The notes beneath the pieces were generated by a model that was not told the DNA's origin, made no database searches, and saw only the letters and a list, made by a program, of their open reading frames with translations. Below, piece by piece: positions 6,655 through 14,961 of a stretch of DNA of 19,427 nucleotides (positions are counted from its first letter, which is position 1; each line of letters opens with the position of its first letter). Made by a program: the position numbers and the translations under genes. This stretch comes from Phycisphaerales bacterium (GTDB taxonomy: Bacteria; Planctomycetota; Phycisphaerae; Tepidisphaerales; Tepidisphaeraceae): NCBI GenBank assembly GCA_028288775.1, contig JAQGHP010000793.1:1-19427 (forward strand). The letters are read 5' to 3'.

Positions 6655-8871
6655 ATGGCTACGACAATACTTAATGTCTCCAACCGCCTTCCCGTCACGG
6701 TCGGCGAGAAGATCACCAAGTCTTCAGGCGGCCTGGTTGCCGCCCTTGAGGGCGTGGCCGCGGATCATTACGCGCTGCACTGGATCGGCTGGCCCGGCGC
6801 GGAGATTCCCCCCGCCCGCCGCGAGCACGTCGAGCGCGAGCTGGTCCACGACTACGGCTGCACGCCCGTCTTCCTCAGCCGCGAAGAGACACGCGGCTTC
6901 TACGAGGGCTTTTCCAACTCGAGTATCTGGCCCCTGCTGCACTCGATGCCCTCGTACGTGCGCTACGAATCGCGATGGTGGGATGCGTACCGCGACGTGA
7001 ACCGCAAGTTCGCGGACGTCGTCCTGTCGATTGCGAAGCCCGACGACTTGGTATGGGTGCATGATTACCAGCTCATGCTGTTGCCGCGCATGCTGACGGA
7101 GGCGATGCCGTCTTTGCGGGTCGGGTTCTTCCTGCACACCCCCTTCCCGTCGTACGACATTTTCCGCCGGCACCCGTGCCGCTCCGAGCTCGTTTCGGGC
7201 ATGCTCGGCGCGGACATCGTGGGCTTCCACACCTACAGCTACATGCAGCATTTCCGCAGCGTCGCGCTGCGGCTGCTGGGGTACGAATCGGAGATCACGC
7301 GCATCAACCACGAGGGCCGCTCCACGCTGACGGGCGTCTACCCGATCGGCATCAACGCGCAGCGTTTCGCCGACGAGTTAAAGAGGCCGGAGTTCGCAAG
7401 CCGTCGGCGGGAGTTCGCCGCGAACGACCAGGGGAAGCAAATCGTGCTTTCCGTGGAGCGGATGGATTACACGAAGGGAATCCTGCACCGCCTGGACGCG
7501 ATCGAGCTTTTCCTCAATAGCGCCGCCGACCGGGATCGCGTGAAGTTCATATTCATCAGCGTGCCGTCGCGCGAGGGGGTTGAGGATTACAAGGCGCTGC
7601 GCGAGGAGGTGGAGGCGCGCGTCGGCCACATTAACGGCCGCTTCGCGACGCTGGCCGGGAGCCCGATCCGGTTTTATCACGGGTCAGTGAATTTCACGGA
7701 CCTGTGCGCGCTCTATTCGAGCTCGCACGTCGGGCTCATTACGCCGCTCACGGACGGGATGAACCTCGTCGCCAAGGAGTATGTCGCGGCCCAGAGCGAC
7801 GATCCCGGGGTGCTGGTGCTCAGCGAGTTTGCCGGGGCGGCCGAGGAGTTGTTCAACGCAGTGCTCGTCAACCCGTACGACGCGCAGGCCGTGGCGGACG
7901 CCATCGAGCAGGCCTTGAAGATGCCGGCGGATGAAAGGCGGGCGCGGATCGAGCCGATGCGCCGCCGCGTCATGCGGCACGACGCCCGCTACTGGGCCTC
8001 CTCGTTCATCAACGACCTCCAATCCCACCGCCAGCCCACCGAGGAGAAGGACGGAGCCGCCGAGGCCCGGCGGATCATCGCGGAGGCGATCGCGTCCGAA
8101 AAACGCATCGCGCTGTTCCTCGACTACGACGGCACGCTCCGCGAGCTGGAGCGCGACCCCGACGCCGCCCGGCCCAGCAGCGCCATCCGCGCGCTGCTCG
8201 ACTCCCTCTCCCGCCGGCCCAACGTCGATCTGACGATCATCAGCGGCCGGCGCGCCGAGCAGATGCAGGCGTGGTTCGGCGATTGCCCATTCGGCCTCAT
8301 CGCCGAGCACGGCGCCTCCGAGCGCCGGCCCGGCCCCGCGCAACAGTGGGAGCAGCTCGACCGCAACCTCAGCTACGCGTGGAAGGACGACGTGCTTAAG
8401 GCGCTGCGGGCGTACGAGGATTCGACGCCCGGCACGTTCGTCGAGAACAAGCGCACGTCGCTCGTCTGGCACTATCGGCGGGCGGACCCCGAATTCGGAA
8501 AGTGGAAGGCGGACACCCTTGTGTCGGAGTTGATGGCCCTGCTCGCCAACGAGCCTCTGGTTATCCGGCACGGGAAAAAGATCGTCGAGGTCACCGCGGC
8601 GGACGTAAACAAGGGGGCCGCGGTACGCCGCATCATCGGCGGGGAGAATTACGACCTCGTCGTATGCGCCGGCGACGACCAGACGGACGAGAGCATGTTC
8701 CGCCTCGACGTGCCCGGGCTTCTGACGATCAAGGTAGGCGAGGGAAACACCCAGGCCCGCTACCGCGTCCCCACGCCCGCCGCGTTCCGAAAACTGCTGA
8801 ACGAAGCGCTCGCCGGCGCGAGCGACGCCGGTTCATCAACCCGCCACCCCGACGCGGCGACGGCGCATTGA
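6655..8871 (+). CDS. otsAB-type fusion: Fused trehalose-6-phosphate synthase / trehalose-6-phosphate phosphatase
   Basis: The 738-residue protein joins two enzymes of the UDP-glucose route to trehalose. Residues 1-460 are a GT20 synthase: NVSNRLPV (R11), SSGGLVAAL, WIGWPG, the VWVHDYQL motif (D137), FFLHTPFPS, GFHTYSYMQHF, SVERMDYTKGI (R269, K274) and TDGMNLVAKEYV with SEFAGAAEE. Residues 465-720 are a HAD-type phosphatase: FLDYDGTLREL (nucleophile D490, acid D492), IISGRRAEQM, AEHGA, KRTSLVWHYR and VCAGDDQTDESMF (D674, D675). Both active sites look intact, so the product should turn UDP-glucose plus glucose-6-phosphate into free trehalose in the cytosol, typically for osmotic or desiccation protection. 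The fused order matches known two-domain bacterial and eukaryotic forms. Start ATG 6655 follows a G-rich site at about 6636-6645. A short polar tail (722-738) seems nonconserved. Confidence 0.95.
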   Translation: MATTILNVSNRLPVTVGEKITKSSGGLVAALEGVAADHYALHWIGWPGAEIPPARREHVERELVHDYGCTPVFLSREETRGFYEGFSNSSIWPLLHSMPSYVRYESRWWDAYRDVNRKFADVVLSIAKPDDLVWVHDYQLMLLPRMLTEAMPSLRVGFFLHTPFPSYDIFRRHPCRSELVSGMLGADIVGFHTYSYMQHFRSVALRLLGYESEITRINHEGRSTLTGVYPIGINAQRFADELKRPEFASRRREFAANDQGKQIVLSVERMDYTKGILHRLDAIELFLNSAADRDRVKFIFISVPSREGVEDYKALREEVEARVGHINGRFATLAGSPIRFYHGSVNFTDLCALYSSSHVGLITPLTDGMNLVAKEYVAAQSDDPGVLVLSEFAGAAEELFNAVLVNPYDAQAVADAIEQALKMPADERRARIEPMRRRVMRHDARYWASSFINDLQSHRQPTEEKDGAAEARRIIAEAIASEKRIALFLDYDGTLRELERDPDAARPSSAIRALLDSLSRRPNVDLTIISGRRAEQMQAWFGDCPFGLIAEHGASERRPGPAQQWEQLDRNLSYAWKDDVLKALRAYEDSTPGTFVENKRTSLVWHYRRADPEFGKWKADTLVSELMALLANEPLVIRHGKKIVEVTAADVNKGAAVRRIIGGENYDLVVCAGDDQTDESMFRLDVPGLLTIKVGEGNTQARYRVPTPAAFRKLLNEALAGASDAGSSTRHPDAATAH

Positions 8872-8935
8872 GATCCACCTTCAAGTACCCCGCAGGATTT
8901 CAGAGCCGGGGCGTATCGCCCTTATCGATTGCGCT

Positions 8936-8969
8936 CAGAGCAGCCGGGCCGGGCAAAAGGCCCGCTCTG
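8936..8969. terminator. Hairpin between converging genes, terminator-like without a T run
   Basis: CAGAGC (8936-8941) pairs with GCTCTG (8964-8969), and GGGCC with GGCCC inside, around a GGGCAAAA loop. It lies 65 bases after the trehalose gene. No T tract follows on either strand, so intrinsic termination is uncertain; the inverted repeat directly after it may help. Confidence 0.35.
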
Positions 8970-8970
8970 G

Positions 8971-9105
8971 TCCCCTCTACCTCGTACTCGGGGGAGAGGG
9001 ATAGGGTGAGGGGCGGAACGTCGAGTTGCGCTTTCATTGCAATTGACGCAACTTCACACTCGGCCCCTCACCCCCGCCCTCTCCCCCGGGTACGAGGGAG
9101 AGGGA
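8971..9105. repeat. Inverted repeat with simple loop (outer family, no nested palindrome)
   Basis: The left arm (about 8973-9017, with CTCGTACTCGGGGGAGAGGG) is largely reverse-complementary to the right arm (about 9061-9104, with CTCTCCCCCGGGTACGAGGG). Between them a smaller hairpin GTTGCG/CGCAAC (9025-9030, 9047-9052) closes the loop. The left arm continues as TAGGGTGAGGGGCGGAACGT, nearly identical to the element at 17553-17780, where the loop instead carries a 74-bp palindrome. Confidence 0.8.
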
Positions 9106-9331
9106 GTCGGACCGAGCTTCACTCCGACCGGGCCGGCACGGCCCGACTCCGAAAGTTAGCAGGCAAATTTTAGACGGGTCTGACTACCGGAGTAGGCCCG
9201 ATGTGTACCTCCCCTCCGCACGCTCTACGTGTACGCCGTGCGTGCGGCGCGCATCAGGCAGAATTCCCCTCCGCGATCTCTGCGCCTCTGCGGTGAATCT
9301 TCTTCATTGGAGCGGCAGCAGCCGCCGATTT

Positions 9332-12300
9332 TCAGCGCCCTTCGGGCGGGAGGGTGGCGGTGGGCTGGCTGGTGTTGGCGTCCCAGGCGCGGAGGATGCC
9401 GTCCTGGCCGCCGGCGACGATGATGCCGCCGTCGGAAGTTGCGGCCTCTGCATAGACGAAATCGGACGCGCCCGGAAACGTGCGGCCGTCCGCGCCGCTG
9501 TCGTGGTAGCTTTTGACCTTCCCGTCGCCGGAAGTCGCAACCGCCAAATCGGTGTCGCCCAGGAACGCGACGCCCGTCACTTCCTTATCGAACCCGGTCA
9601 CCACCTTCTTGCGCTCCCCGGTGTCGGCGGTCCAGAAGCGGAGGGTGTTATCCGCGCCCGCGGTGGCGAGCATGTGGCCGTCGCTCTTCCACGCGACGCC
9701 CAGCACGTGGTGCTGATGGCCTTCGAGCGAGAGATCGACCTTCCCCGAAGCGGGGTCGATCACGCGCACGAATCTGTCGGCGGACGCGCAGGCGAGGCGT
9801 TTGCCGTCGGGGCTAAAGCGCAGGCAGGTGACCGCATCCGTGTCGATCTCGTCGAACGAGTGTTCCATCTTCGCGCCCGCAAGTTCCCAGATGCGGATCT
9901 CGCCGCCGCGGGATGGCACGCCCCCGCCGCTGGCGAGGCGGAGGCCGTCGGGGCTGAAATCCAGCGAATTCACGCGGTCGGCGATGGGCGAGGGGCCGTC
10001 CGACGTGCCCAGCGTCCGCTCCAATTTCCATGGCTGAGCGACGTCCCAGGCGGCCGCGGAACCTTCCGAGGGGCCTAGCGCGAAGAGCATCGATGGACTA
10101 ACGAAAGCGAGCGCGGTCAACGGCGACTTGCGGTCCCCGAACACCTCACCCGAAGTCCCTTTGTCGCCCGAAAAGGCGTGGACGACCCCGTCGTCCCCCG
10201 CGCCGGCCAACAGAAGGCCGTCGGGGGAAAAGGCGATCGCACGGACCGGCTTTTGCGAGCTCGCATATTCCTTTTTTGCGGCGGGAACGTCCGCCTCGCG
10301 CCGGGCGCGGTCCGCCTCGGCGGAAGCCAGCGACTCCGTGGCCCGCGCGAGCAATTTGCCTGATGCGTCTGCGGCCCCGGTCGCTGAAGTCACCTCCTGC
10401 TCCGCGCCGGCCTTGGCGGTAATCGCCTTCTTCAGCTCCTCCTCAGCCTTGGCAAGTTCCTTTTCGGCGGACTTCTTCTTCTCATCCGGCACCGGCGCGG
10501 CCGCGGCTTCGCGGGCCTTTTTCACCGCCTCTGTGGCTTTGACGATTTCCTTCTGTGCGTTCGCCTTCTTCTCCGCGATTGCCTTCTCCGCGTTCGCTTT
10601 GTCCGCCTTCGCCTTCTCCACGCTTGCCTTGTCCTCGCTTGTTTTGTCGTCGCCCGCCTTGTCCGCGTCGGCCTTCTCTGCGTTCGCCTTATCCTTCTCG
10701 CGCGCCTCGTCGGCATCGGCGGCCGCCTTGAGCCGCTTCAGTTCCTCCTCGGCACTGGCGACGCGATCCTCGGCGGCCTTTTTGGCAGCGGCCATTTCTT
10801 TATCGACGGCGTCCGTCGCGGCCTTGGCGGCGTCGAGGGCCTTCTGTTTTGTTTCCATGTCCTTCACGACCGCAGCGACGGCGTCCTTCCCCTTTTGCAG
10901 CCGCTCGGCTTGCAACTTCGCATCCTTCTCGGCATCCCCGATGCGGGCCTTGCAGTACGCGACCTCCGCGACGGCACGCGCCAGCGCGCGGTCGGCGCTA
11001 GTCGCGAGATTCTGCAGGGCCGGGTCGCCCGTCATCGCGGCTAGCGGCTTGCCGTCATCAAAATTCCAGAGCCTGACGGTATTGTCGAGCCCGGCGGACG
11101 CGAACCGCTTGCCGTCCTTGCGGAGGGCGACCGACGTCACCGCCGACCCGTGCTTCACCTGGCGAACGGGCTGCTGGGAATCGATGCTCCAGAGTCGGAC
11201 CGTCCCGTCTTCCCCGCCGGAAAGCAACTGCGTGTCGGCGGACGGGACTGCTTCCAGCGCGTTGACCGCCCCGTCATGGCCCTTGAGTTCCTTTGCGGCG
11301 ACCATTTCCCCATCGACAGCGTCGGGGAGTTTCCATCGCCGGATGACGCCGTCCGCCCCGCCCGCGGCGACCTGCTTTCCCGCCGCGACCCAGGCGACGG
11401 CGCGCAGCTCGCCTGGCGCTTCGGCTTTGCAGAACAGCGCTTTCGCGGCCACATCCCATATGCGAATCGATTTATCCGCGGATGTCGAAGCGAGCCTCGA
11501 ACCATCGGCGGAAAAGTGAAGGCCGGTGATCGCGCTTTCGTGGCCCGTCAACTCACCTGCGGGGCCACCCGCCGCGGCATCGAACAATCGGATTTTTCCA
11601 TCCGCGTCCCCGACCGCGATCAGCCGTCCGTCGGGGCTGGCGGCGACGCATGAAGCCTTCGCGCCGATCCCCACAATCCCATACTTTTTTAGCGGTGTCG
11701 GCCGACGCCACAGCTTGATTTCGCGGTAGCTGCCCGATGCCAGCACCATGCCATCGGGACTGAACGCGAGCGACTCGACCATGTCGCGGTGGGCGGTGCC
11801 GGGCGCGATCGCCGACAGTTGCGGATCGGCCAGATGCGCGACGAGGCGACTGGTCGGCAGGTGGTAGACGTCGATCCGGTTCCCCCGCCCGCAAGCCGCG
11901 AACTGCCCATCGCCCGAAACCGCGACCGCGTAAATCGGGTCGAGGCCCGGCGCCACCGGCCCCCACGCGACGGGCGCGCTGCTGCCATGCACTTCTCCGT
12001 TCGCGCCCTGGTCGATCCACAGGCGGATGAGCCCGAGTTGTGCGGAGGTGAGGTCGGGCGCGTTGGCCGCGTTGTGCGGCGGGGGCATGGGCGATTCAAT
12101 TTCCGGCGCGTGGGCTGCCGCCTTCATCAGCAGGCTGTCGAGACCCTTCCCCGCCACCGCCGCTGGCCCGCTCTCCCCGCCCTTGCGGATGTCGGCGGGC
12201 GTCTCAAGGATCAGCTTCGCCTTGGCCTTGGTCTTGTTGTGGCACGCCAGACAACTGCTGCTCAAAACCGGCAGCACTTCCTTTTCGAAATCGACGGGGG

Positions 12301-12421
12301 CTGATCGCTGCACGTCGCCGACGGGGATTGGCTTGGGTTTGTTGGCGGACTCGGTGTCAGCCCCGCGCGCCGGCGAGTACGTTAATAACACGATCACAGT
12401 GCCGAAGCCGAATTTCAGCAC
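9332..12421 (-). CDS. Exported cytochrome c protein with two WD40 propellers joined by a helical rod
   Basis: From a GTG at 12421 the protein has 1029 residues. A hydrophobic signal segment (3-17) ends near SPARGA (21). Residues 44-142 form a planctomycete-type cytochrome c domain with SCLACH (C57, C60, H61) and a candidate axial Met in MPPP (112). Residues 162-455 hold seven WD40 units (for example SPDGRLIAVGDADGKIRLFD); 463-721 is a Lys/Ala/Glu-rich coiled-coil-like region with a pentad- to heptad-like KANAEKADADKA section (570-625); 724-1013 holds seven more WD40 units. It is last in the minus-strand cluster. The frame stays open upstream to a TTG at 12565, but that extension translates a palindromic repeat (12450-12523), so I reject it; no clear ribosome site supports the GTG, and the start is uncertain. 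Covalent haem attachment and a periplasmic or surface location are inferred. Confidence 0.85.
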   Translation of the reverse strand: MLKFGFGTVIVLLTYSPARGADTESANKPKPIPVGDVQRSAPVDFEKEVLPVLSSSCLACHNKTKAKAKLILETPADIRKGGESGPAAVAGKGLDSLLMKAAAHAPEIESPMPPPHNAANAPDLTSAQLGLIRLWIDQGANGEVHGSSAPVAWGPVAPGLDPIYAVAVSGDGQFAACGRGNRIDVYHLPTSRLVAHLADPQLSAIAPGTAHRDMVESLAFSPDGMVLASGSYREIKLWRRPTPLKKYGIVGIGAKASCVAASPDGRLIAVGDADGKIRLFDAAAGGPAGELTGHESAITGLHFSADGSRLASTSADKSIRIWDVAAKALFCKAEAPGELRAVAWVAAGKQVAAGGADGVIRRWKLPDAVDGEMVAAKELKGHDGAVNALEAVPSADTQLLSGGEDGTVRLWSIDSQQPVRQVKHGSAVTSVALRKDGKRFASAGLDNTVRLWNFDDGKPLAAMTGDPALQNLATSADRALARAVAEVAYCKARIGDAEKDAKLQAERLQKGKDAVAAVVKDMETKQKALDAAKAATDAVDKEMAAAKKAAEDRVASAEEELKRLKAAADADEAREKDKANAEKADADKAGDDKTSEDKASVEKAKADKANAEKAIAEKKANAQKEIVKATEAVKKAREAAAAPVPDEKKKSAEKELAKAEEELKKAITAKAGAEQEVTSATGAADASGKLLARATESLASAEADRARREADVPAAKKEYASSQKPVRAIAFSPDGLLLAGAGDDGVVHAFSGDKGTSGEVFGDRKSPLTALAFVSPSMLFALGPSEGSAAAWDVAQPWKLERTLGTSDGPSPIADRVNSLDFSPDGLRLASGGGVPSRGGEIRIWELAGAKMEHSFDEIDTDAVTCLRFSPDGKRLACASADRFVRVIDPASGKVDLSLEGHQHHVLGVAWKSDGHMLATAGADNTLRFWTADTGERKKVVTGFDKEVTGVAFLGDTDLAVATSGDGKVKSYHDSGADGRTFPGASDFVYAEAATSDGGIIVAGGQDGILRAWDANTSQPTATLPPEGR

Positions 12422-12449
12422 GTTTTGAATAGATGGGGCTTCTGGTTTT

Positions 12450-12523
12450 CCGTGGCACGGGCGGCCCGCCCGTGTTTTTGCCGCTATCGCCGCGGATTCA
12501 TGGGCGGGCCGCCCATGCCACGG
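12450..12523. repeat. 74-bp palindromic element, CCGTGGCA family, copy 1
   Basis: The element opens with CCGTGGCACGGGCGGCCCGC and closes with GGGCGGGCCGCCCATGCCAC plus GG. Each half is itself nearly palindromic (CACGGGCGGCCCGCCCGTG and CATGGGCGGGCCGCCCATG), and the halves also pair with each other. It lies between the cytochrome/WD40 gene and the PPC gene. Copy 2 at 14871-14943 is its reverse complement with a few changes in the centre. Confidence 0.87.
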
Positions 12524-12566
12524 CAGCAGGTGAAACCAATTCTTGAGAAAATTGAGGGGATGCAAG

Positions 12567-14852
12567 CTACTTGTCCTTTTCCTTGTCCTTCGGAAGAACC
12601 TTCAGGGTGATCGGCGGCGAGTAGAAACTCACCTGGCCCTCCCGCGTGCTTTTCTTCCCCTTATCTTTCTTGTCGCCGGAGGGCGGCTCATTCCTCTCGT
12701 ACTTCACTGGCGCCTGGGTTTGCAGGAAAAAGGTGTAGGTGCCGGGCGATAGCTTCTGTTGCGAGAGGTCGATCTCGAGCGTGCCTTCGCTGGCCTCGGG
12801 GGAGAGAGTCATTTCCTTCCCGTTGTTGTTCATCGCGGACAGGCCGCCCGCCCTCACCTTCAGCGGCGCTTTCATTTGGGTATCGCGGCGGACTTTCACC
12901 GCGATTTGCACCTTGCCGCCCGCAGTGACTTCATATGGCTTGTCGGCGACGTCGAACGCGAGCGGCTCCTTTTCATCTCCACTGATGGCGAGGCTGAAAT
13001 CCTGCGCCAGCCGCGATATCGCGGGCTCCTGTGTGTTCTGGTTGCTGGGCCAGACAACCGCGCCGATGCGGGCTTCGCGTGTGACGTCCTGATCGTTCAG
13101 CTTCGCATGGGCGACGATCCGCACCGGCCCGCACCATCCCGCGGCGTTGTCGCCCGCGGCCAGCACCAGGGAGCCGATGCTCTCACCCGCGGGGATCGTC
13201 GTGCCGCCGCCTTTGATGTCGCCCGGAAGTCCCTCGGCTTCGACGCGCACTTCACCGTTGAAACCGTCCTGCCGCACAACGACCAGCCGTAGCGGCAGCG
13301 CGCCGCCCTTCCGCAGGTACGGCGGGGAGAGCGGAACCTCGTTGTTCTGCCCCGCGACCGGCACGGCGAGGATACGGAAATCAGGCTGCTCCTTGCGGAT
13401 GGACAGACGGTAAACAAGCGCGGCGTTGTCGTGCGCGGTGTTGAAGAGATCGCGCACGAGCAATCGATATGTTCCGCCGTCCTTCGACTCAAGGCGGTAT
13501 GCCGCGTCCCGCGTGGAAGTGCGGAACGCCGGGCCGCCGGCGTTGGTCTCCACGGCGGCGAGTTCCTGCACATCCGAAGCCTGCTCCACGCCCTTGTCGT
13601 TTTTCGTGACCTTCTGCACCAGCACGTACGGGTCGGTCGGCAATCCGAGTCGCTCGGAGAATACTTCGATCCAGTACACGTCCCCCTTCGCGGCGTCGAA
13701 AGTGAAATAATCCTGATCCCCGCGCGGGTAGAACCGCCCCGCCACTTCACAAGGGGGCGACAGCTTCTGCGCCTGCTCGGGCTTGTCGTTGGGCTCCTGC
13801 TCGGTCAGCAGCGGAGAGCGAACGAGGCCGATGAGAACGGGATTGGAAGAGCCCGTGCCCGAGGCAAGGCGGTAGGCGATGGCATCCGTAGCCGCCCCGG
13901 TCGTGCCGGCCAATGCCGCGGCATCCAGCCGTTGCGGGGCGGAAGGGTCGGCGGGAAGCTCGATCTCCACGTCCAACTGGTCCAGTGTTTTTCCATCCGC
14001 GGCGCGGAACTCTGATTTTGTCCCGCCCGGGAGATTGCGGCCGTAGAGGGTGTACTTCGCCTTCGTCCCCGGCTGGCCCGCGGGCGGGAAGACGGCGTCG
14101 AGGTGCGGGCCGATGCCCGCGCTCAGGCGGTAGAAATATTCGGGGCCGCCGCGGTAGAGCAGATCGTGAACTTGCAGCGTGTAATTTCCGTCCGTCGGGG
14201 CGGTAAAGTCGAGCAGTCCGCCGTGGCGGCTGCGGTCCACCTCGCGGGAGCCGCTGTCCAGGAGCGTCAGGATGGGGACCATCTTCGAGTCGATCGCCCG
14301 CGCGGCGCAGTCGAAGAGAATCCGCTGCCCTGATTTCAGTTCCAGAGAGTACGAGTCGATCACTCCGGCCGCGCATCGCGCGCTGACCACGGAGCCGACG
14401 ACTAGCGGCGTCGCGCCCGGCTTATCCGTCGCGGGGCCGCGGATGGCTTCGGGTTGATCGCCCACGACGAACGTGCGGGAATTGGAAATCCCATATGTGC
14501 CCACAAACCGCGCTTCATAACCGCCGACCGGGACGTCGGGGCCGATGATAACTGTGAACTTGCGGTCGGTGGTGCTGTCGGATTCTCCGGCTGCTTTCGC
14601 AGTGATGCCAGGCTGGGAGAAGCGCAGCTCGGTCGCGCCGTCGAGATCGACGCCGGTAACGGTCAGGTCGACGCTCGTGCCCGCCCGTCCGCCGGGAGGA
14701 AAAACCGCCGTGAGTCGGGCGGCGGGGAGCTGGGCGAAGGCGGGGGCGACGAGAAAGGCCAGGATCACAAACGCGGGCGCGAAGCACCGCGCGGGATTGA
14801 TTCGGCGGACGTGCCTGAACGGTGTTTTCAGATCATCCTTTTGCCAGAGCAT
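12567..14852 (-). CDS. Exported protein with PPC-like and TIG-like beta domains
   Basis: The 761-residue protein has a basic N-terminus and a hydrophobic segment (24-40) ending AFA, a typical Sec signal with cleavage before Q41. Residues 46-130 start with AVFPPGGRAGTSVDLTVTG, like an IPT/TIG or Ig-type fold, and a similar unit begins at AVFPPAGQPGTKAKYTLYGR (253). Two pre-peptidase C-terminal (PPC)-like domains are seen: 150-245 (SYSLELKSGQRILFDCAARA, then GNYTLQVHDLLYRGG) and 351-490 (EQEPNDKPEQAQKL, FYPRGDQDYFTFDAAKGD, YRLLVRDLFNTA). The end is Lys-rich. No protease or other catalytic domain is visible, so an adhesive or structural envelope role is likely. AGGAAT lies eight bases before the ATG at 14852. 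It sits between the cytochrome/WD40 and DUF1549 genes, with palindromic elements in both flanking gaps. Confidence 0.83.
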   Translation of the reverse strand: MLWQKDDLKTPFRHVRRINPARCFAPAFVILAFLVAPAFAQLPAARLTAVFPPGGRAGTSVDLTVTGVDLDGATELRFSQPGITAKAAGESDSTTDRKFTVIIGPDVPVGGYEARFVGTYGISNSRTFVVGDQPEAIRGPATDKPGATPLVVGSVVSARCAAGVIDSYSLELKSGQRILFDCAARAIDSKMVPILTLLDSGSREVDRSRHGGLLDFTAPTDGNYTLQVHDLLYRGGPEYFYRLSAGIGPHLDAVFPPAGQPGTKAKYTLYGRNLPGGTKSEFRAADGKTLDQLDVEIELPADPSAPQRLDAAALAGTTGAATDAIAYRLASGTGSSNPVLIGLVRSPLLTEQEPNDKPEQAQKLSPPCEVAGRFYPRGDQDYFTFDAAKGDVYWIEVFSERLGLPTDPYVLVQKVTKNDKGVEQASDVQELAAVETNAGGPAFRTSTRDAAYRLESKDGGTYRLLVRDLFNTAHDNAALVYRLSIRKEQPDFRILAVPVAGQNNEVPLSPPYLRKGGALPLRLVVVRQDGFNGEVRVEAEGLPGDIKGGGTTIPAGESIGSLVLAAGDNAAGWCGPVRIVAHAKLNDQDVTREARIGAVVWPSNQNTQEPAISRLAQDFSLAISGDEKEPLAFDVADKPYEVTAGGKVQIAVKVRRDTQMKAPLKVRAGGLSAMNNNGKEMTLSPEASEGTLEIDLSQQKLSPGTYTFFLQTQAPVKYERNEPPSGDKKDKGKKSTREGQVSFYSPPITLKVLPKDKEKDK

Positions 14853-14870
14853 TTATCATTCCTGACTGTA

Positions 14871-14943
14871 CCGTGGCATGGGCGGCCCGCCCATGAACCC
14901 GCCGGTAGGGCGGCAAAACACGGGCGGGGCGCCCGTGCCACGG
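14871..14943. repeat. 73-bp palindromic element, CCGTGGCA family, copy 2 (inverted)
   Basis: It opens with CCGTGGCATGGGCGGCCCGC and closes with CGGGGCGCCCGTGCCACGG. Read on the minus strand it matches copy 1 (12450-12523) almost base for base in the arms, with differences mainly in the central CGCCGGTAGGGCGG. It lies 18 bases ahead of the PPC start codon and 18 bases after the DUF1549 stop. Confidence 0.87.
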
Positions 14944-14961
14944 GAGGAGTGCAGCCGCCCC

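Larger units (their letters stand above)
8872..9331. other. Convergent intergenic region with hairpins
   Basis: This 460-base gap separates the plus-strand trehalose gene from the minus-strand cytochrome/WD40 gene, so their transcripts run towards each other. It holds a hairpin at 8936-8969 and a large inverted repeat at 8971-9105. In 9106-9331 I see only a weak GGGCC/GGCCC hairpin around 9138-9156 and no convincing gene. Confidence 0.6.

Noticed and set aside
8502..9173. A 223-codon plus-strand frame overlapping the phosphatase domain end
   Set aside because: It is out of frame with an intact HAD domain and reads into the inverted repeat at 8971-9105.
9203..10078. A 291-codon plus-strand open frame at the end of the cytochrome/WD40 gene
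   Set aside because: Most of it is antisense to WD40 units and it shows no domain or ribosome site.
10128..11519. A 463-codon Ser/Ala-rich open frame on the plus strand
   Set aside because: It mirrors the Lys/Ala/Glu-rich rod of the cytochrome/WD40 gene on the other strand; the Ser/Ala/Phe bias is the expected antisense translation.
12450..14943. A composite transposon bounded by the two CCGTGGCA elements
   Set aside because: The elements are only 73-74 bp, no transposase is encoded between them, and the enclosed PPC gene fits the surrounding cluster.
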